A stretch of 64,000 nucleotides of DNA, from contig NZ_VITY01000002.1 of the NCBI RefSeq assembly GCF_007993935.1, positions 124,001 through 188,000 of the forward strand. Reading direction: 5' to 3'. Position 1 is the first letter of the stretch; the number at the start of each line of letters is the position of its first letter. This DNA is from Bradyrhizobium macuxiense (GTDB lineage Bacteria > Pseudomonadota > Alphaproteobacteria > Rhizobiales > Xanthobacteraceae). This document shows positions 6,870 to 17,092 of the stretch, in pieces. Made by a program: the position numbers and the translations under genes. Under the pieces are notes generated by a model. That model saw nothing but the letters and a program-made list of their open reading frames with translations. It searched no databases and was not told the DNA's origin.

Positions 6870-9422
6870 TTGACCGCCGACGCGCGCAGCATCGCCTTTA
6901 CGTCGAAAACGCTGCATCACGTCGATCTCGAGCGGGCCGCTGTCGCGGCGCTCGAGGCGCGTGATTTCCGGCGCGCATTCGCGCTCGCCGACCGCCGCTG
7001 CCGGATCCTGCCGCATCCCGGCGCCCGCGCTCATCTGCTGCGCGCGGAGGCGCTGTTTCGCCTCGATCTCAGGGATGCGGCTGTCGCGAGCGTAGCCCGG
7101 GCGCTCGAGCTCGAACCGGACGATCTTGTCGCCGCGCGGCGAATGATGGCCTGGGGCGACGGCCTTCCGCAGCTCGAAGCCGCGCGAAGCATCGCGCGGC
7201 ACGATGACGATCCGGATTCAATCAGGAGCGCGCTCCTGCTGCTCGAGCAGAACGGCCAGGACAGCTGCGCCCGTGTCGACTTCCTCGATGAGGAGGTGAA
7301 GGGCTGGGTAACGTGGCGGGGGGACGACCCGCAGCTTTCGCTGGCGCAGGCCGATCAATCCAGCACCATTCAGCTTCCCGCCGACCCCCGTCACAGATTT
7401 GCCCTCAACGGGCGAAGCGCCGCGAGCTTCCGTCTGATGCGGCCGGCGTCCGCGACTTCGCAACGCCTCGAGATCGCACAGGCCGACCACGTCATCGCAA
7501 GCATTCAACTGCCGGCCAACCGCGCACCGGATCGCCGCGATGCGCCGCAGCGGCCGCCTCGCGCGCGCAACGGCGAAACGCCGCCGCTCACCATCATCAT
7601 CCCGGTCTACCGGGATCTGGCCGCAACGCGTGCCTGCATCGAGAGCGCATTGACGGCCGTCGCCTGCACGCCCGGCTCGACCATCGTCGTCGTCGATGAT
7701 GCCTCGCCCGAACCCGCCATCAAGCATCTGCTCGGCGAACTGGCTGCAGAGTTGCGCATTCGGCTGCTGACCAACGCGCACAATCTCGGGTTTGTCGGCG
7801 CGGTCAACCGGGCCCTCGGCGAGACGGGCGCGGGCGACGTCGTGCTACTGAACTCGGACACGATCGTGCCGAAATATGCGCTGCAACGCTTGCGAAGCGC
7901 GGTGCGATCGACGCCGCGCGTGGGCACGGCGACCCCGCTCTCGAACAACGGCGAATATACCAGCTTCCCGGTCCCGAACCGCTCCAATCCCCTGCCCTCG
8001 CCCGTCGAGCTGGAATTGCTCGACGAATTGGCCGGCATGGCCAATTCGGGGATGGCCATCGACATCCCCAACGGCATCGGCTTCTGCCTCTACATCACCC
8101 GCGAATGCCTCGACGCCGTGCACGAGCTCTCCGACGACTTCTATCGCGGCTATCTCGAAGACGTCGACTTCTGTCTGCGCGCCGCGGAGGCCGGCTTCCG
8201 CAACGTGTGCATCCCGTCGGTCTTTGTCGGACACGAGGGTTCGCGCTCGTTTCTCGGCGAGAAGCGTTCCCTGGTGCTGCGCAATCTTCGCGTCCTCGAG
8301 CACCGATACCAGCGCTATGCGACGGAGTGTGCGGCGTTCCTGATTGCCGATCCGCTGCGCGATTGCCGCGCGGCGCTCGAGCTCAAACTGCTCTCCACCG
8401 AACGGCGCGCCGCCGACCCGCACGTCATCCTCTGCGGTTCCTTGATCGGCCGCGAGATCGCGGTCAGACGATGCAGGCAACTGGCGGCGAACGACAAGCG
8501 CGGTCTGGTCGTTCACATCAGCGCCGAGGGCGAGCGCCGGATGGCCGCGATCATCGACCCGGATGGCGAAGCTCCGCAGTCGATCGCGCTCGACGTTGCG
8601 ACGCCCGAGGGCCGCGAGATCTTGCTGAAGTGTCTCGCCGATCTGCGAGTCGGCTCGCTCGAGATCGCCGAGCCAAACCGCATCCCCGGCGCCTGCCTGG
8701 CACAGCTCACGCAACATTTCGCCTACGACCTCCTGGTCACCGACACTGCATTTGCGATCCACGCCACGATCGGATCGGGCGTGCATCCGGACTGGACAGG
8801 CCTCGTCGAACGGGCCCGGCGCGTGATGGTGATCGGCGAAAATGGGGCCGAGTTCTCCGAAGCGGTGCTCGGCCTGCGGGTGACAAGGCTGAGCGCCCCG
8901 CCGACCCAGCCGGTGCCGCCGCGCGCCGTGAGCGGCGCGGCGCGTCTCGGGCTGCTCGCCCTGCACGCCAGCGCAGCGGAATTTCGTTTCGTGAGAGCGC
9001 TGAGCGATCAAATGGCCGAAGCCGACGAGGACGTCGCGATCATCGTGCTGGGTACCACCCTCGACGATCTCAAACTGATGCAGCGCTCGAACGTCACGGT
9101 CACCGGCGAAATCGCCGCCGACGACGTCACGACGCTGATCGAAGGTCACGGCATCACGAAACTGGTTCTCGATATCGGCGAACCGGCTTTCGGGCATCCG
9201 CTGGTGGACGCGCTGCTGGCAACCGGATTGCCCACTGCCGCAATCGAATGGAGTCCGGCACCACCGGCAAGCAGCCGAAATGCCGACCTGAAGCTGCGAC
9301 CGGGCCTTGATGCCGATGAAGCAGTCGCTGCCATATGCGACTGGGCAGCCGAGGACGTGCTGCTACATCCCGATCGGAGGCGCGGTCGGCTGAGGCGGGA
9401 GGTTGGCGCGCGGCTTCCATGA
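6870..9422 (+). CDS. large multidomain glycosyltransferase, GT2 core
   Basis: About 850 residues if it starts at TTG 6870, which is preceded by an AAGGGCG element. The frame is open further upstream, but that part overlaps the previous gene and is Arg/Ser-rich shadow sequence. An N-terminal helical TPR-like segment (RAEALFRLDLRDAAVASVARALELEP region) precedes a GT2 domain at roughly residues 240-480. That domain shows LTIIIPVYRD, VVVDDASPEP, NLGFVGAVNRAL, the donor-binding LLNSDT and the acceptor-side YLEDVDFCLRAAE. The remaining ~350 residues resemble a second Rossmann-like region without clear motifs. It probably adds sugars to a surface polysaccharide on the cytoplasmic side. Its last 60 bp overlap the convergent GT2 gene on the other strand. 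Confidence 0.8.
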   Translation: MTADARSIAFTSKTLHHVDLERAAVAALEARDFRRAFALADRRCRILPHPGARAHLLRAEALFRLDLRDAAVASVARALELEPDDLVAARRMMAWGDGLPQLEAARSIARHDDDPDSIRSALLLLEQNGQDSCARVDFLDEEVKGWVTWRGDDPQLSLAQADQSSTIQLPADPRHRFALNGRSAASFRLMRPASATSQRLEIAQADHVIASIQLPANRAPDRRDAPQRPPRARNGETPPLTIIIPVYRDLAATRACIESALTAVACTPGSTIVVVDDASPEPAIKHLLGELAAELRIRLLTNAHNLGFVGAVNRALGETGAGDVVLLNSDTIVPKYALQRLRSAVRSTPRVGTATPLSNNGEYTSFPVPNRSNPLPSPVELELLDELAGMANSGMAIDIPNGIGFCLYITRECLDAVHELSDDFYRGYLEDVDFCLRAAEAGFRNVCIPSVFVGHEGSRSFLGEKRSLVLRNLRVLEHRYQRYATECAAFLIADPLRDCRAALELKLLSTERRAADPHVILCGSLIGREIAVRRCRQLAANDKRGLVVHISAEGERRMAAIIDPDGEAPQSIALDVATPEGREILLKCLADLRVGSLEIAEPNRIPGACLAQLTQHFAYDLLVTDTAFAIHATIGSGVHPDWTGLVERARRVMVIGENGAEFSEAVLGLRVTRLSAPPTQPVPPRAVSGAARLGLLALHASAAEFRFVRALSDQMAEADEDVAIIVLGTTLDDLKLMQRSNVTVTGEIAADDVTTLIEGHGITKLVLDIGEPAFGHPLVDALLATGLPTAAIEWSPAPPASSRNADLKLRPGLDADEAVAAICDWAAEDVLLHPDRRRGRLRREVGARLP

Positions 9423-11702
9423 CCGCGGCGGCCATGCGAGCGACGAAAACGGCGTCGAGTCCAGCCCCAGCAGCGGGCTGTAATAGGGATCATCCAGCAG
9501 CACTTCGCCCCACTTCGCGCGCAGCATCGAAAGCTCGTGCCCGAAGCGTGCCTTGCGATCCGGCGCGGAATCGCGGCCCCGGCTGGCCGATTCCAGGTGC
9601 ACGAGCTTTGCGTCCGGCGTGAACACGATCCGCTTTCCGAGTTGGCGCAGCTTCAGGCACAGATCGATATCGTTGAAGCTGATCGGGAAGCGGACCTCGT
9701 CCATGCCGCCGACGGCCAGGAAATCGCGCTTGCGCATCAAGAGGCACGCGGCCGTCAGCGCCGAGCATTCGTGCGCGACCTGGAGCAGGTCGCCGTAGCC
9801 GGGATCACCGTCCATCCGGTCGTTGAATGCGTGCGCCGCCGAGAAATTGGCGCCAAGCACCACCCCGCCATGCTGCACGACGCTGCTCGGCCAGAGCAGC
9901 TTGGCGCCGACGGCTCCGACATCGGGAGCGGCGAGCCGCCACAGCATCTCCGCGAGCCAGCCGTCATCGAGCGCCTCGATGTCGTTGTTGAGAAAGCAGA
10001 CGTTATCCGTATCGACGCAATCGACGGCAGCGTTGTTGATCGCTGCGAAGTTGAACGGTCCCTCGACCGAAATCACGTCGATCTCGTCGTCGGACAGGCC
10101 CTCCAGATAATCCAGCGCGTCAGGCTCGCTCGAGTTGTTGTCGACGACAAGGATGCGGGCGTTGGTCTCATGTGCGGCCGGCAGGACGGTTTCGATGCAT
10201 CGCTTGAGAAGCTCGGCGCGATTCCGGGTCGGGATGATGATGGTGGTGCGCTCATTCCAGTCGACGACGCGCTTGACCCGCACGGCGGGAAGCAGACCCG
10301 CTGGCCGCGGCTCGACATGCGCCTCGACGCCGGCCCGCGCGAAATACGCCTCGCTTGCGGCGACAAGCTCGGTGGTTGCAGTGGGCGCATCAATTCCCGG
10401 CAACGCCGCAACCGCCCCCGGCAGATGGTAGGTTCGCTCAGGCTCAACACAGGACAGGAAGATGTCGTAAAGCGACGCCGCTGATCGCAGCGCCTCCACG
10501 GCACGCTCCCGGCGCACTGCAAAGCAATAGGCGCCATAGCTCTGCTCGAGCGCACGTTCGAGATCGAATGCTGGAAACGCAAGCGGCCAGACGGCGCCGG
10601 CACCCGCGGCGACCTCGACGTCACCATAGACGAGATCGCAGCCGGGTTCGGAAACGAACACATCGGCGAAGCGCTGCAGGGCATCTTCGGCGAGGATCGT
10701 CCCGCTCAGGCAGAAGACGAAGAACGCGCTGCTCGCGGCATCGCCGTCGATAAACTCGTGCGCAGATGTCGGATCGAACCGGCTGAACCCACGCGCCGGC
10801 AGGCACACCGCCGACCAGGCCGCATGCCGCTGGGCCTCGAGGCTCTCGATGCTTTCGTCCAGCCTGGCTTCGCCGATCAGGACGACCGCGGCCTCGGATG
10901 GAACGTCAGACTCGATTGCCGGCGAGAAGCGTTCCTTCCAGCTGCGATAAGTGTGAAATGGCACCGAAGCGGGCAACAATTGATCGAACAATTGTCCGCG
11001 CAACCGCTCGCTATCCCAGCGTCCGAGCTCCGCGATGGTCTGCTCCAGGCCGCGCTCGAAAGCGACGAATGCGATCGGCTCCGAGATCACGCTCCGTCCC
11101 GAAACCGTCCGTGCGGACAGTCCGCGCACGCGGCCATCGGCAAAATGCTCGGGCAGATGAAAATCGATCCGGCGGCCGACGCCGAACTCGCCACCCCGCG
11201 CAACGTTGGTCCACCCGGTTGGCTTCACGGTCATCACCGGCCGCTGCGCGATCAGGATTTCGATGTCTTCGTCGATGTCCTGCGCAAGCCAGCCCTCGAA
11301 GCGCAGACCTCCGGCCCATTTGATTTCGCCGATCCGGTGCCACTGCGCGTCCGGCGCTGCGACATCGCAGCGAATCGGAACACCGACAGCACTTCCGATA
11401 TTTGCCAGTCTCGCCTCGATGATGCCGGCGTTCGCGCCGACCTCATCCTGCACGTTGAAGGTAAATCCAAATCGGCCGTCGCCGATTCCGGCATCGGCCA
11501 GCTCTGTTACAAACTCGTCACACAATGATGACATGTATGGCTCGCCGTCGACGAGCAGCTCGACGGTGTAGCGCCGGCCGAGATCGGCGCGGTCGTAAAC
11601 AAATCCAGAAAACGTCGTGCGATCGTATCTGGAGAATTGCGTTTGCAATGACGCGTATTCAGCTCCTGAGGGCCTCTGCTTGCCAATCGTCTTCGTGCTC
11701 AT
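9363..11702 (-). CDS. large multidomain glycosyltransferase, GT2 domain at C-terminus
   Basis: A 779-residue protein starting at ATG 11702, with GAGGG 8 bases upstream (a TTG at 11708 is two codons earlier in frame). Residues ~1-220 form an unassigned, probably beta-rich domain. The middle (~220-460) resembles a partial GT2-like fold with DLVYGDVEV. A full GT2 domain of the rhamnosyltransferase/O-antigen type follows: TTIIIPTRNRAELLKRCIE, ILVVDNNSSEP, FNFAAINNAAV, FLNNDIE, QHGGVVLG and FNDIDLCLKLRQ. The likely role is adding one or more sugars to a lipid-linked glycan. It is transcribed away from ugd and converges on the large GT2 gene to its left, overlapping it by 60 bp. Confidence 0.85.
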   Translation of the reverse strand: MSTKTIGKQRPSGAEYASLQTQFSRYDRTTFSGFVYDRADLGRRYTVELLVDGEPYMSSLCDEFVTELADAGIGDGRFGFTFNVQDEVGANAGIIEARLANIGSAVGVPIRCDVAAPDAQWHRIGEIKWAGGLRFEGWLAQDIDEDIEILIAQRPVMTVKPTGWTNVARGGEFGVGRRIDFHLPEHFADGRVRGLSARTVSGRSVISEPIAFVAFERGLEQTIAELGRWDSERLRGQLFDQLLPASVPFHTYRSWKERFSPAIESDVPSEAAVVLIGEARLDESIESLEAQRHAAWSAVCLPARGFSRFDPTSAHEFIDGDAASSAFFVFCLSGTILAEDALQRFADVFVSEPGCDLVYGDVEVAAGAGAVWPLAFPAFDLERALEQSYGAYCFAVRRERAVEALRSAASLYDIFLSCVEPERTYHLPGAVAALPGIDAPTATTELVAASEAYFARAGVEAHVEPRPAGLLPAVRVKRVVDWNERTTIIIPTRNRAELLKRCIETVLPAAHETNARILVVDNNSSEPDALDYLEGLSDDEIDVISVEGPFNFAAINNAAVDCVDTDNVCFLNNDIEALDDGWLAEMLWRLAAPDVGAVGAKLLWPSSVVQHGGVVLGANFSAAHAFNDRMDGDPGYGDLLQVAHECSALTAACLLMRKRDFLAVGGMDEVRFPISFNDIDLCLKLRQLGKRIVFTPDAKLVHLESASRGRDSAPDRKARFGHELSMLRAKWGEVLLDDPYYSPLLGLDSTPFSSLAWPPRSWKPRANLPPQPTAPPIGM

Positions 11703-11929
11703 GTCCAACCCTCAAACGGCGGTTCGATTGTCAGTCGATTTCAAGTTGAGAATGTGTCCATGGCGCGTCAAACGTGACTAGCGCGCACTCAACTGCACTG
11801 AGGCCATCACCGTTTGCACAAAAAGCCGCCGAGCTCCAACACAAACTATCCGTTATAAAACTTGGCGTTATCGGCGCCAATTGTGCTAGTGCTAACTCCT
11901 CCTCTCCACACTGATCGACGAGCGGATTC

Positions 11930-13237
11930 ATGAAGATTGCAATGGTTGGAACGGGATATGTAGGTCTCGTATCCGGAGCGTGTTTTGCCGACTTCGGCCA
12001 TCAGGTCGTTTGCGTCGACAAGGACGCTGGCAAGATCGAAGCCCTGAAGCGCGGCAAGATCCCGATCTACGAAACTGACCTCGATAAGCTCGTCGAGACC
12101 AACACCGCCGCCGGACGGCTGACCTTCACGACAGAACTCGCGGGAGCCGTCGGCGACGCCGATGCCGTGTTCATCGCGGTCGGAACACCCTCGCGGCGCG
12201 GCGATGGCCATGCAGATCTGAGCTACGTCTATGCAGCCGCCAAGGAGATCGGCGCCGCGCTCAAGAAGTTCACCGTGGTGGTGACGAAGTCGACCGTGCC
12301 CGTGGGCACCGGCGACGAGGTCGAACGCCTGATCCGCGAGACCAGTCCCAACGCCGATTTCGCGGTGGCTTCGAACCCCGAATTCCTGCGCGAAGGCGCT
12401 GCGATCCAGGATTTCCGCCATCCCGACCGGATCGTCGTCGGCACCGAGGACGAGCGGGCCAAGAAGGTGATGGGCGAAGTTTATCGTCCGCTCTATTTGA
12501 ACCAGGCGCCGATCCTCTATACCGCGCGGCGTACGGCGGAACTGATTAAATACGCAGCAAATGCCTTCCTCGCCACCAAGATCACCTTCATCAACGAGAT
12601 CGCCGATCTCTCCGAGAGGGTTGGTGCGAACGTGCAGGAGGTCGCGCGCGGCATCGGGCTCGACAACCGGATTGGAACCAAGTTCCTGCATGCCGGCGCC
12701 GGCTATGGCGGCTCCTGCTTCCCGAAGGACACCCGCGCCTTGTTCAAGACGGCGCTCGATCACGACGTGCAGCTGAAAATCGTCGAAGCCACGCTGACCG
12801 CGAACGACAACCGCAAGCGCGCGATGGCGCGCAAGGTCGCCAACGTGCTCGGCGGCGAGCTGCGCGGCAAGACGATCGGTGTGCTTGGCCTGACCTTCAA
12901 GCCCGATACCGACGACATGCGCGAGGCGCCCTCGATCCCGCTGATCAACGGCCTGATCGATTTCGGCGCCAAGGTTCGCGCCTATGATCCGGTCGGCATG
13001 GAGCAGGCACGCAAGGAATTGCCGGAGATCGAGTACTGCACGGACGCCTATGAATGCGCGCGCCAGGCGGATGCGCTCGTCATCGTGACCGAGTGGCGCC
13101 AGTTCCGCGCGCTCGATCTCAAGCGCATCAAGCAGGAGATGAAGCATCCGGTCGTCGTCGACCTGCGCAACATCTACCGTCCGGACGAGATGGCCGCGCA
13201 CGGCTTCACTTACGAGAGCATCGGCCGGCCGCGCTGA
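11930..13237 (+). CDS. ugd: UDP-glucose 6-dehydrogenase
   Basis: Oxidises UDP-glucose to UDP-glucuronate with two NAD, feeding uronic acid into surface polysaccharide. The 435 residues match the family length. The NAD site is GTGYVGLVSG (residues 7-16). The catalytic Cys263 lies in GYGGSCFPKD, and Lys207 in ELIKYAANAF is the conserved substrate-pocket lysine. The C-terminal domain has GLTFKPDTDDMREAPS. It stands alone on the plus strand, with a divergent 227-bp region upstream and an intrinsic terminator 45 bp downstream, so it is probably monocistronic. A second UDP/GDP-sugar dehydrogenase of the AlgD type is encoded at 45069. Confidence 0.96.
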   Translation: MKIAMVGTGYVGLVSGACFADFGHQVVCVDKDAGKIEALKRGKIPIYETDLDKLVETNTAAGRLTFTTELAGAVGDADAVFIAVGTPSRRGDGHADLSYVYAAAKEIGAALKKFTVVVTKSTVPVGTGDEVERLIRETSPNADFAVASNPEFLREGAAIQDFRHPDRIVVGTEDERAKKVMGEVYRPLYLNQAPILYTARRTAELIKYAANAFLATKITFINEIADLSERVGANVQEVARGIGLDNRIGTKFLHAGAGYGGSCFPKDTRALFKTALDHDVQLKIVEATLTANDNRKRAMARKVANVLGGELRGKTIGVLGLTFKPDTDDMREAPSIPLINGLIDFGAKVRAYDPVGMEQARKELPEIEYCTDAYECARQADALVIVTEWRQFRALDLKRIKQEMKHPVVVDLRNIYRPDEMAAHGFTYESIGRPR

Positions 13238-13282
13238 GCGGCCGCAACCGGCCGGCGACGATAGCCACAGTTCGATCCAGGA

Positions 13283-13314
13283 GCCCCGTTCCGAGTCAAT
13301 CGGAGCGGGGTTTT
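13283..13314 (+). terminator. rho-independent terminator after ugd
   Basis: A 12-bp stem pairs 13283-13294 (GCCCCGTTCCGA) with 13300-13311 (TCGGAGCGGGGT), allowing G-T pairs, around a 5-base loop. A T run follows at 13311-13314 and the sequence then stays AT-rich. It lies 45 bp after the ugd stop codon. Confidence 0.85.
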
Positions 13315-13371
13315 GAATTTTATCCGAGGCGTTCTCCTCGCGAACCGCGATCGGCTTCGCCGGAAAACGCG

Positions 13372-14283
13372 CTAGGCGTGGGCGGGCACGCCGAGTTGGA
13401 CGAACGCATCCAGCTCGCGCGCAAGCGCTTCCTGCCAGGTCGGCATCGCGACCCCGAACTGCGCCTTCAGCCGCGTCAGATCCAGCCGCGAATTGCCAGG
13501 GCGTACCGCCTTGGTCGGGAAATCGGCCGTCGCGATCGGAACGATATTGTCGACGGCAAGCGTGACGCCGCGCGACCGCAGCCCGCCGACGATGGCGGTG
13601 GCAAAGCCATGCCAGCTGGTTTCGCCGGCGCACACGAGATTGACGACGCCGCCCCTGCTCACCAGCTGATCGTGCAACGTCGTGATGTTCGGCAGGACGA
13701 TGCCGGCGACCGCACTGGCGATCGCTTGTGCCGTCGTCGGCGCGCCGATCTGATCGGCCACGATCCGCAGCTCCTTACGCTCGCCGGCAAGCCGCGCGAT
13801 GGTGCGCAGGAAATTGGTGCCCTTTGCGGCATAGACCCACGAGGTGCGCGCGATCAGATGCGCCCCGCCCGCCGCCTGGATCGCGACGTCGCCGGCAAGC
13901 TTGCTGGCGCCGTAGGCCGACAACGGTTCGGTCGGGCTGTCCTCGCGCCATGACCGGTCGCCTGACCCGTTGAAGACGTAGTCGGTGGAGAAATGCACCA
14001 GGGGCACGCGGTTCGCCGCCGCCCATTTCGCGAGCGCTTCGGGTCCCCTGGCGTTGACCAGGAAGGCCAACTCGCGCTCATCCTCGGCGCGATCAACCGC
14101 CGTGTACGCAGCCGGATTGATGATGAGATCGGGCTTCAGGCTCTCAAGCTGGGCCGTCACCATCTCCGGCTTCGACAGATCGAACTCCGCGGTCGGCGGC
14201 GAGATGATGGTGCCGTGACTTTCCAGCAGAGGCTTCAGTGCACTGCCAACCTGGCCGCGCGTTCCCGTCAAAAGAATCCGCAT
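13372..14283 (-). CDS. rfbD: dTDP-4-dehydrorhamnose reductase
   Basis: Final step of dTDP-L-rhamnose synthesis: NAD(P)H reduction of dTDP-4-keto-L-rhamnose. The 303-residue SDR-type enzyme shows TGTRGQVGSAL (nucleotide site, residues 6-16), INPAAYTAVDRAE, the catalytic-region HFSTDYVFNG and the Tyr-x3-Lys motif YGASK. Its ATG at 14283 overlaps the rfbC stop by one base, showing translational coupling. The other two pathway genes, rfbA and rfbB, lie just beyond on the opposite strand. Confidence 0.95.
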   Translation of the reverse strand: MRILLTGTRGQVGSALKPLLESHGTIISPPTAEFDLSKPEMVTAQLESLKPDLIINPAAYTAVDRAEDERELAFLVNARGPEALAKWAAANRVPLVHFSTDYVFNGSGDRSWREDSPTEPLSAYGASKLAGDVAIQAAGGAHLIARTSWVYAAKGTNFLRTIARLAGERKELRIVADQIGAPTTAQAIASAVAGIVLPNITTLHDQLVSRGGVVNLVCAGETSWHGFATAIVGGLRSRGVTLAVDNIVPIATADFPTKAVRPGNSRLDLTRLKAQFGVAMPTWQEALARELDAFVQLGVPAHA

Positions 14284-14837
14284 CAGATCTGTCCATAGGT
14301 GGGAAGATTGCTGGCATCGGCGAGCAGCGGCGCATCCGCATCCTTGGCCGACAGCTGTGGCTTATCGACGCCCCAATCGATCCCGATCGCGGGATCGTTC
14401 CAGCGGATCGAAAGCTCGTCCTTGGGGCTGTAGAAGTCGTCGCATTTGTAGAAGAAGTCGGCGGTCTCCGAGAGCACCACGAAGCCGTGGGCAAAGCCGC
14501 GCGGCACCCATAACTGCCGGCGGTTGTCCTCGCTCAATTCGACCGCGACATGCTTGCCGAAATTCGGGCTGCCGACACGCACGTCGACGGCGACGTCCAG
14601 CACCTTGCCGCGCAGCACGGTCACGAGCTTGCCCTGGGTGATCGGGTTCTGCAGATGCAAGCCCCGCAGCACGCCATAGGCCGAGCGGGACATGTTGTCC
14701 TGCACGAAGGGGCGCGTGATGCCGTGCTCGACATAACGGGGCGCCTGGTAGGTCTCGAGAAAGAAGCCGCGCTGGTCGCCAAACAGCTTCGGCTCGACGA
14801 TCAGGACTTCCGGAAGTTCGGTCTTGATGACGTTCAT
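14283..14837 (-). CDS. rfbC: dTDP-4-dehydrorhamnose 3,5-epimerase
   Basis: Epimerises dTDP-4-keto-6-deoxyglucose at C3 and C5 in the rhamnose pathway. The 184 residues form a single cupin fold. The catalytic His lies in VLRGLHLQNP (about residue 62), and the later RGFAHGFVVLSE and DFFYKCDDFYSP segments carry the conserved substrate and Tyr residues. It is the first gene of a two-gene minus-strand unit with rfbD, and is transcribed divergently from rfbA across a 111-bp AT-rich region. Confidence 0.95.
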   Translation of the reverse strand: MNVIKTELPEVLIVEPKLFGDQRGFFLETYQAPRYVEHGITRPFVQDNMSRSAYGVLRGLHLQNPITQGKLVTVLRGKVLDVAVDVRVGSPNFGKHVAVELSEDNRRQLWVPRGFAHGFVVLSETADFFYKCDDFYSPKDELSIRWNDPAIGIDWGVDKPQLSAKDADAPLLADASNLPTYGQI

Positions 14838-14948
14838 TTAACAGGGGTTCCAGTTTTGGGCAGGCCCGAAATGTTAATTTGCTACTCATAACAAACTTGT
14901 GCGGCGCACGCTATCTGTTATGTTTTGATAGTCAAACTGTGAGGGACC
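14838..14948. promoter_or_regulatory. divergent rfbC/rfbA promoter region
   Basis: An AT-rich 111-bp gap between divergent rhamnose genes. For rfbA, a weak sigma70-like pair is visible: CTTGTG at 14896-14901 and TATGTT at 14919-14924, 17 bp apart, with ATG at 14949. A TGTTAAT element lies at 14872-14878. The rfbC start is preceded directly by CTGTTAA on its own strand. Sharing one control region would co-regulate all four rhamnose genes. Confidence 0.45.
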
Positions 14949-15860
14949 ATGAAGGGCATTATCCTCGCCGGTGGAACCGGCTCGCGCCTCTACCCCGTGA
15001 CTACCGTCGTCTCCAAGCAGCTGCTGCCTGTCTTCGACAAGCCGATGATCTATTATCCGCTGTCGACGCTGATGCTCGGTGGAATCCGCGATATTCTGAT
15101 CATCTCGACGCCGCAGGACAAGCCGCTGTTCCAGCGGCTGCTCGGCGACGGCAGCGAGATGGGTGTCCGCTTCGCCTACGCCACGCAGGAGACCCCGCGG
15201 GGTCTTGCCGACGCCTTCATCGTCGGCCGCGAGTTCATCGGTGATGACTCCGTCGCGCTTGTGTTAGGTGATAACATTTTCTACGGCCACGGCCTGCCGA
15301 GCATGCTGTCGGCCGCCTCGGTCCGTAAGAAGGGCGCCACGGTGTTCGGCTACGTCGTGAACGCGCCGGAGCAATACGGCGTGATCGAGCTCGACGGCAC
15401 CGGCCGGGCGCTGTCGATCGAGGAGAAGCCGAAGCGGCCGAAGTCCAACGTCGCCGTCACCGGCCTCTATTTCTACGACAATGACGTGGTCGATATCGCA
15501 GCCGGCATCAAGCCGTCGCCGCGCGGCGAGATCGAGATCACCGACGTCAACAAGGCCTATCTCGAGCGCGGCGACCTCTATGTCGAGGTGCTCGGCCGCG
15601 GCTTCGCCTGGCTCGACACCGGCACGCATTCCTCGCTGGTCGAGGCCAGCCATTTCGTCCAGATCCTGGAGCAGCGCCAGGGCCTGCGCATCGCCTGCCC
15701 CGAGGAGATCGCGCTGCGCCAGGGCTACATCTCGCTCGAAGCCTTCGCGCGGGTGGCGCAGAAGACCGCAAAGAGCAGCTACGGCGAGTATCTGCTGTCG
15801 GTCTACCGTTCGTTCCAGGGTCAGCCCCGCACAGCCGAGGTATTCAAACATGCGGTTTAA
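14949..15860 (+). CDS. rfbA: glucose-1-phosphate thymidylyltransferase
   Basis: Makes dTDP-glucose from dTTP and glucose-1-phosphate, the committing step of dTDP-rhamnose synthesis. The nucleotidyltransferase signature [19 protein letters not shown] opens the protein, followed by [20 protein letters not shown] and [20 protein letters not shown] family segments. Length (303 aa) is slightly above the usual ~290. A GAGGG Shine-Dalgarno lies 3-8 bases before ATG 14949. The end overlaps rfbB by 11 bp, so the two are translated as a unit. Confidence 0.95.
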   Translation: MKGIILAGGTGSRLYPVTTVVSKQLLPVFDKPMIYYPLSTLMLGGIRDILIISTPQDKPLFQRLLGDGSEMGVRFAYATQETPRGLADAFIVGREFIGDDSVALVLGDNIFYGHGLPSMLSAASVRKKGATVFGYVVNAPEQYGVIELDGTGRALSIEEKPKRPKSNVAVTGLYFYDNDVVDIAAGIKPSPRGEIEITDVNKAYLERGDLYVEVLGRGFAWLDTGTHSSLVEASHFVQILEQRQGLRIACPEEIALRQGYISLEAFARVAQKTAKSSYGEYLLSVYRSFQGQPRTAEVFKHAV

Positions 15861-16917
15861 GGGATCGACGATTTTCGTCACCGGCGGCGCCGGCTTCATC
15901 GGCTCCGCCGTGGTCCGTCACCTGCTGCGCGACACCCACGCCCGCGTCGTCAACATCGACAAGCTGACCTATGCGGCGAACCTGGCCTCCCTGCCCGGCT
16001 CGAGCGAGAGCCTGAACTACACCTTCGAAAAGGCTTGCATCTGCGAAGGACAGGTGCTGCGCCGGCTGTTCGAGAAATATCAGCCCGACGCGGTGATGAA
16101 TCTTGCCGCGGAAAGCCATGTCGACCGCTCGATCGACGGTCCCGGCGAATTCATCCAGACCAACATCGTCGGCACCTTCACGATCCTGCAGGAGACGCTG
16201 CGTCACTGGCGCGCGCTCTCGCCCGAGAAGCGCGACGCGTTCCGTTTCCTGCATATCTCGACCGACGAGGTGTTCGGCTCGCTCGGCGACGAGGGGCTGT
16301 TCACCGAGACCACGGCCTATGCGCCGAACTCGCCCTATTCGGCCAGCAAGGCGTCATCCGATCATCTGGTGCGCGCCTGGCGCGAGACCTATGACCTGCC
16401 GACCCTGGTGACCAACTGCTCCAACAATTACGGCCCCTATCATTTCCCGGAAAAGCTGATCCCGCACATGATCATCAAGGGGCTCGCCGGCGAGCCGCTG
16501 CCAGTCTATGGCGACGGCCAGAACGTCCGCGACTGGCTGTTCGTCGAGGATCACGCCAAGGCGCTGACCCTGGTGCTGGAGCGTGGCGAGGTCGGCGAGA
16601 CCTATAATGTCGGCGGCCGCAACGAGCGCACGAACCTCCACGTCGTGGAAAGCATCTGCGACTTGCTCGACGACGTCGCGCCGGCTGCGGCAGGCCCGCG
16701 GCGCCAGCTGATCAACTTCGTCGCCGACCGTCCCGGCCACGACCGCCGTTATGCCATCGACGCGACCAAGCTCGAAACCGAGCTCGGCTGGCGCGCCGAG
16801 GAGAATTTCGAGACCGGCATCGCCAAGACGGTGCGCTGGTATGTCGACGAGCAACCCTGGTGGCGCGCGATCCTGGAGCGCGGCTACAAGGTGGAGCGCG
16901 TCGGCCTGAACCAGTAG
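15850..16917 (+). CDS. rfbB: dTDP-glucose 4,6-dehydratase
   Basis: Converts dTDP-glucose to dTDP-4-keto-6-deoxyglucose using bound NAD. The 355-residue extended SDR shows [14 protein letters not shown] at the N-terminus, [11 protein letters not shown], the Tyr-x3-Lys catalytic motif in [12 protein letters not shown] and the family's [14 protein letters not shown] segment. The frame is open far upstream inside rfbA, but ATG 15850 places the Rossmann motif at the expected position and leaves an 11-bp overlap with rfbA. Confidence 0.95.
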   Translation: MRFKGSTIFVTGGAGFIGSAVVRHLLRDTHARVVNIDKLTYAANLASLPGSSESLNYTFEKACICEGQVLRRLFEKYQPDAVMNLAAESHVDRSIDGPGEFIQTNIVGTFTILQETLRHWRALSPEKRDAFRFLHISTDEVFGSLGDEGLFTETTAYAPNSPYSASKASSDHLVRAWRETYDLPTLVTNCSNNYGPYHFPEKLIPHMIIKGLAGEPLPVYGDGQNVRDWLFVEDHAKALTLVLERGEVGETYNVGGRNERTNLHVVESICDLLDDVAPAAAGPRRQLINFVADRPGHDRRYAIDATKLETELGWRAEENFETGIAKTVRWYVDEQPWWRAILERGYKVERVGLNQ

Positions 16918-17092
16918 CCGCCGATCTCTCCAAATCAGCGGCGTGGATAGCCAGCACGAAGCCGACAAACGCGATGACGATTCCACTGAATCCCATCGCA
17001 GCTTGGCGAGTCGTGACCGCCTTCCGACGGTGGATTGGCAGCCACCCGCACCGCCCGCCAAACAACAAATCGAGAAACCACGGGGTCCCGCC

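Noticed and set aside
11846..13633. A 595-codon minus-strand frame over ugd
   Set aside because: It is a shadow of ugd, which has its NAD and catalytic Cys motifs on the plus strand.
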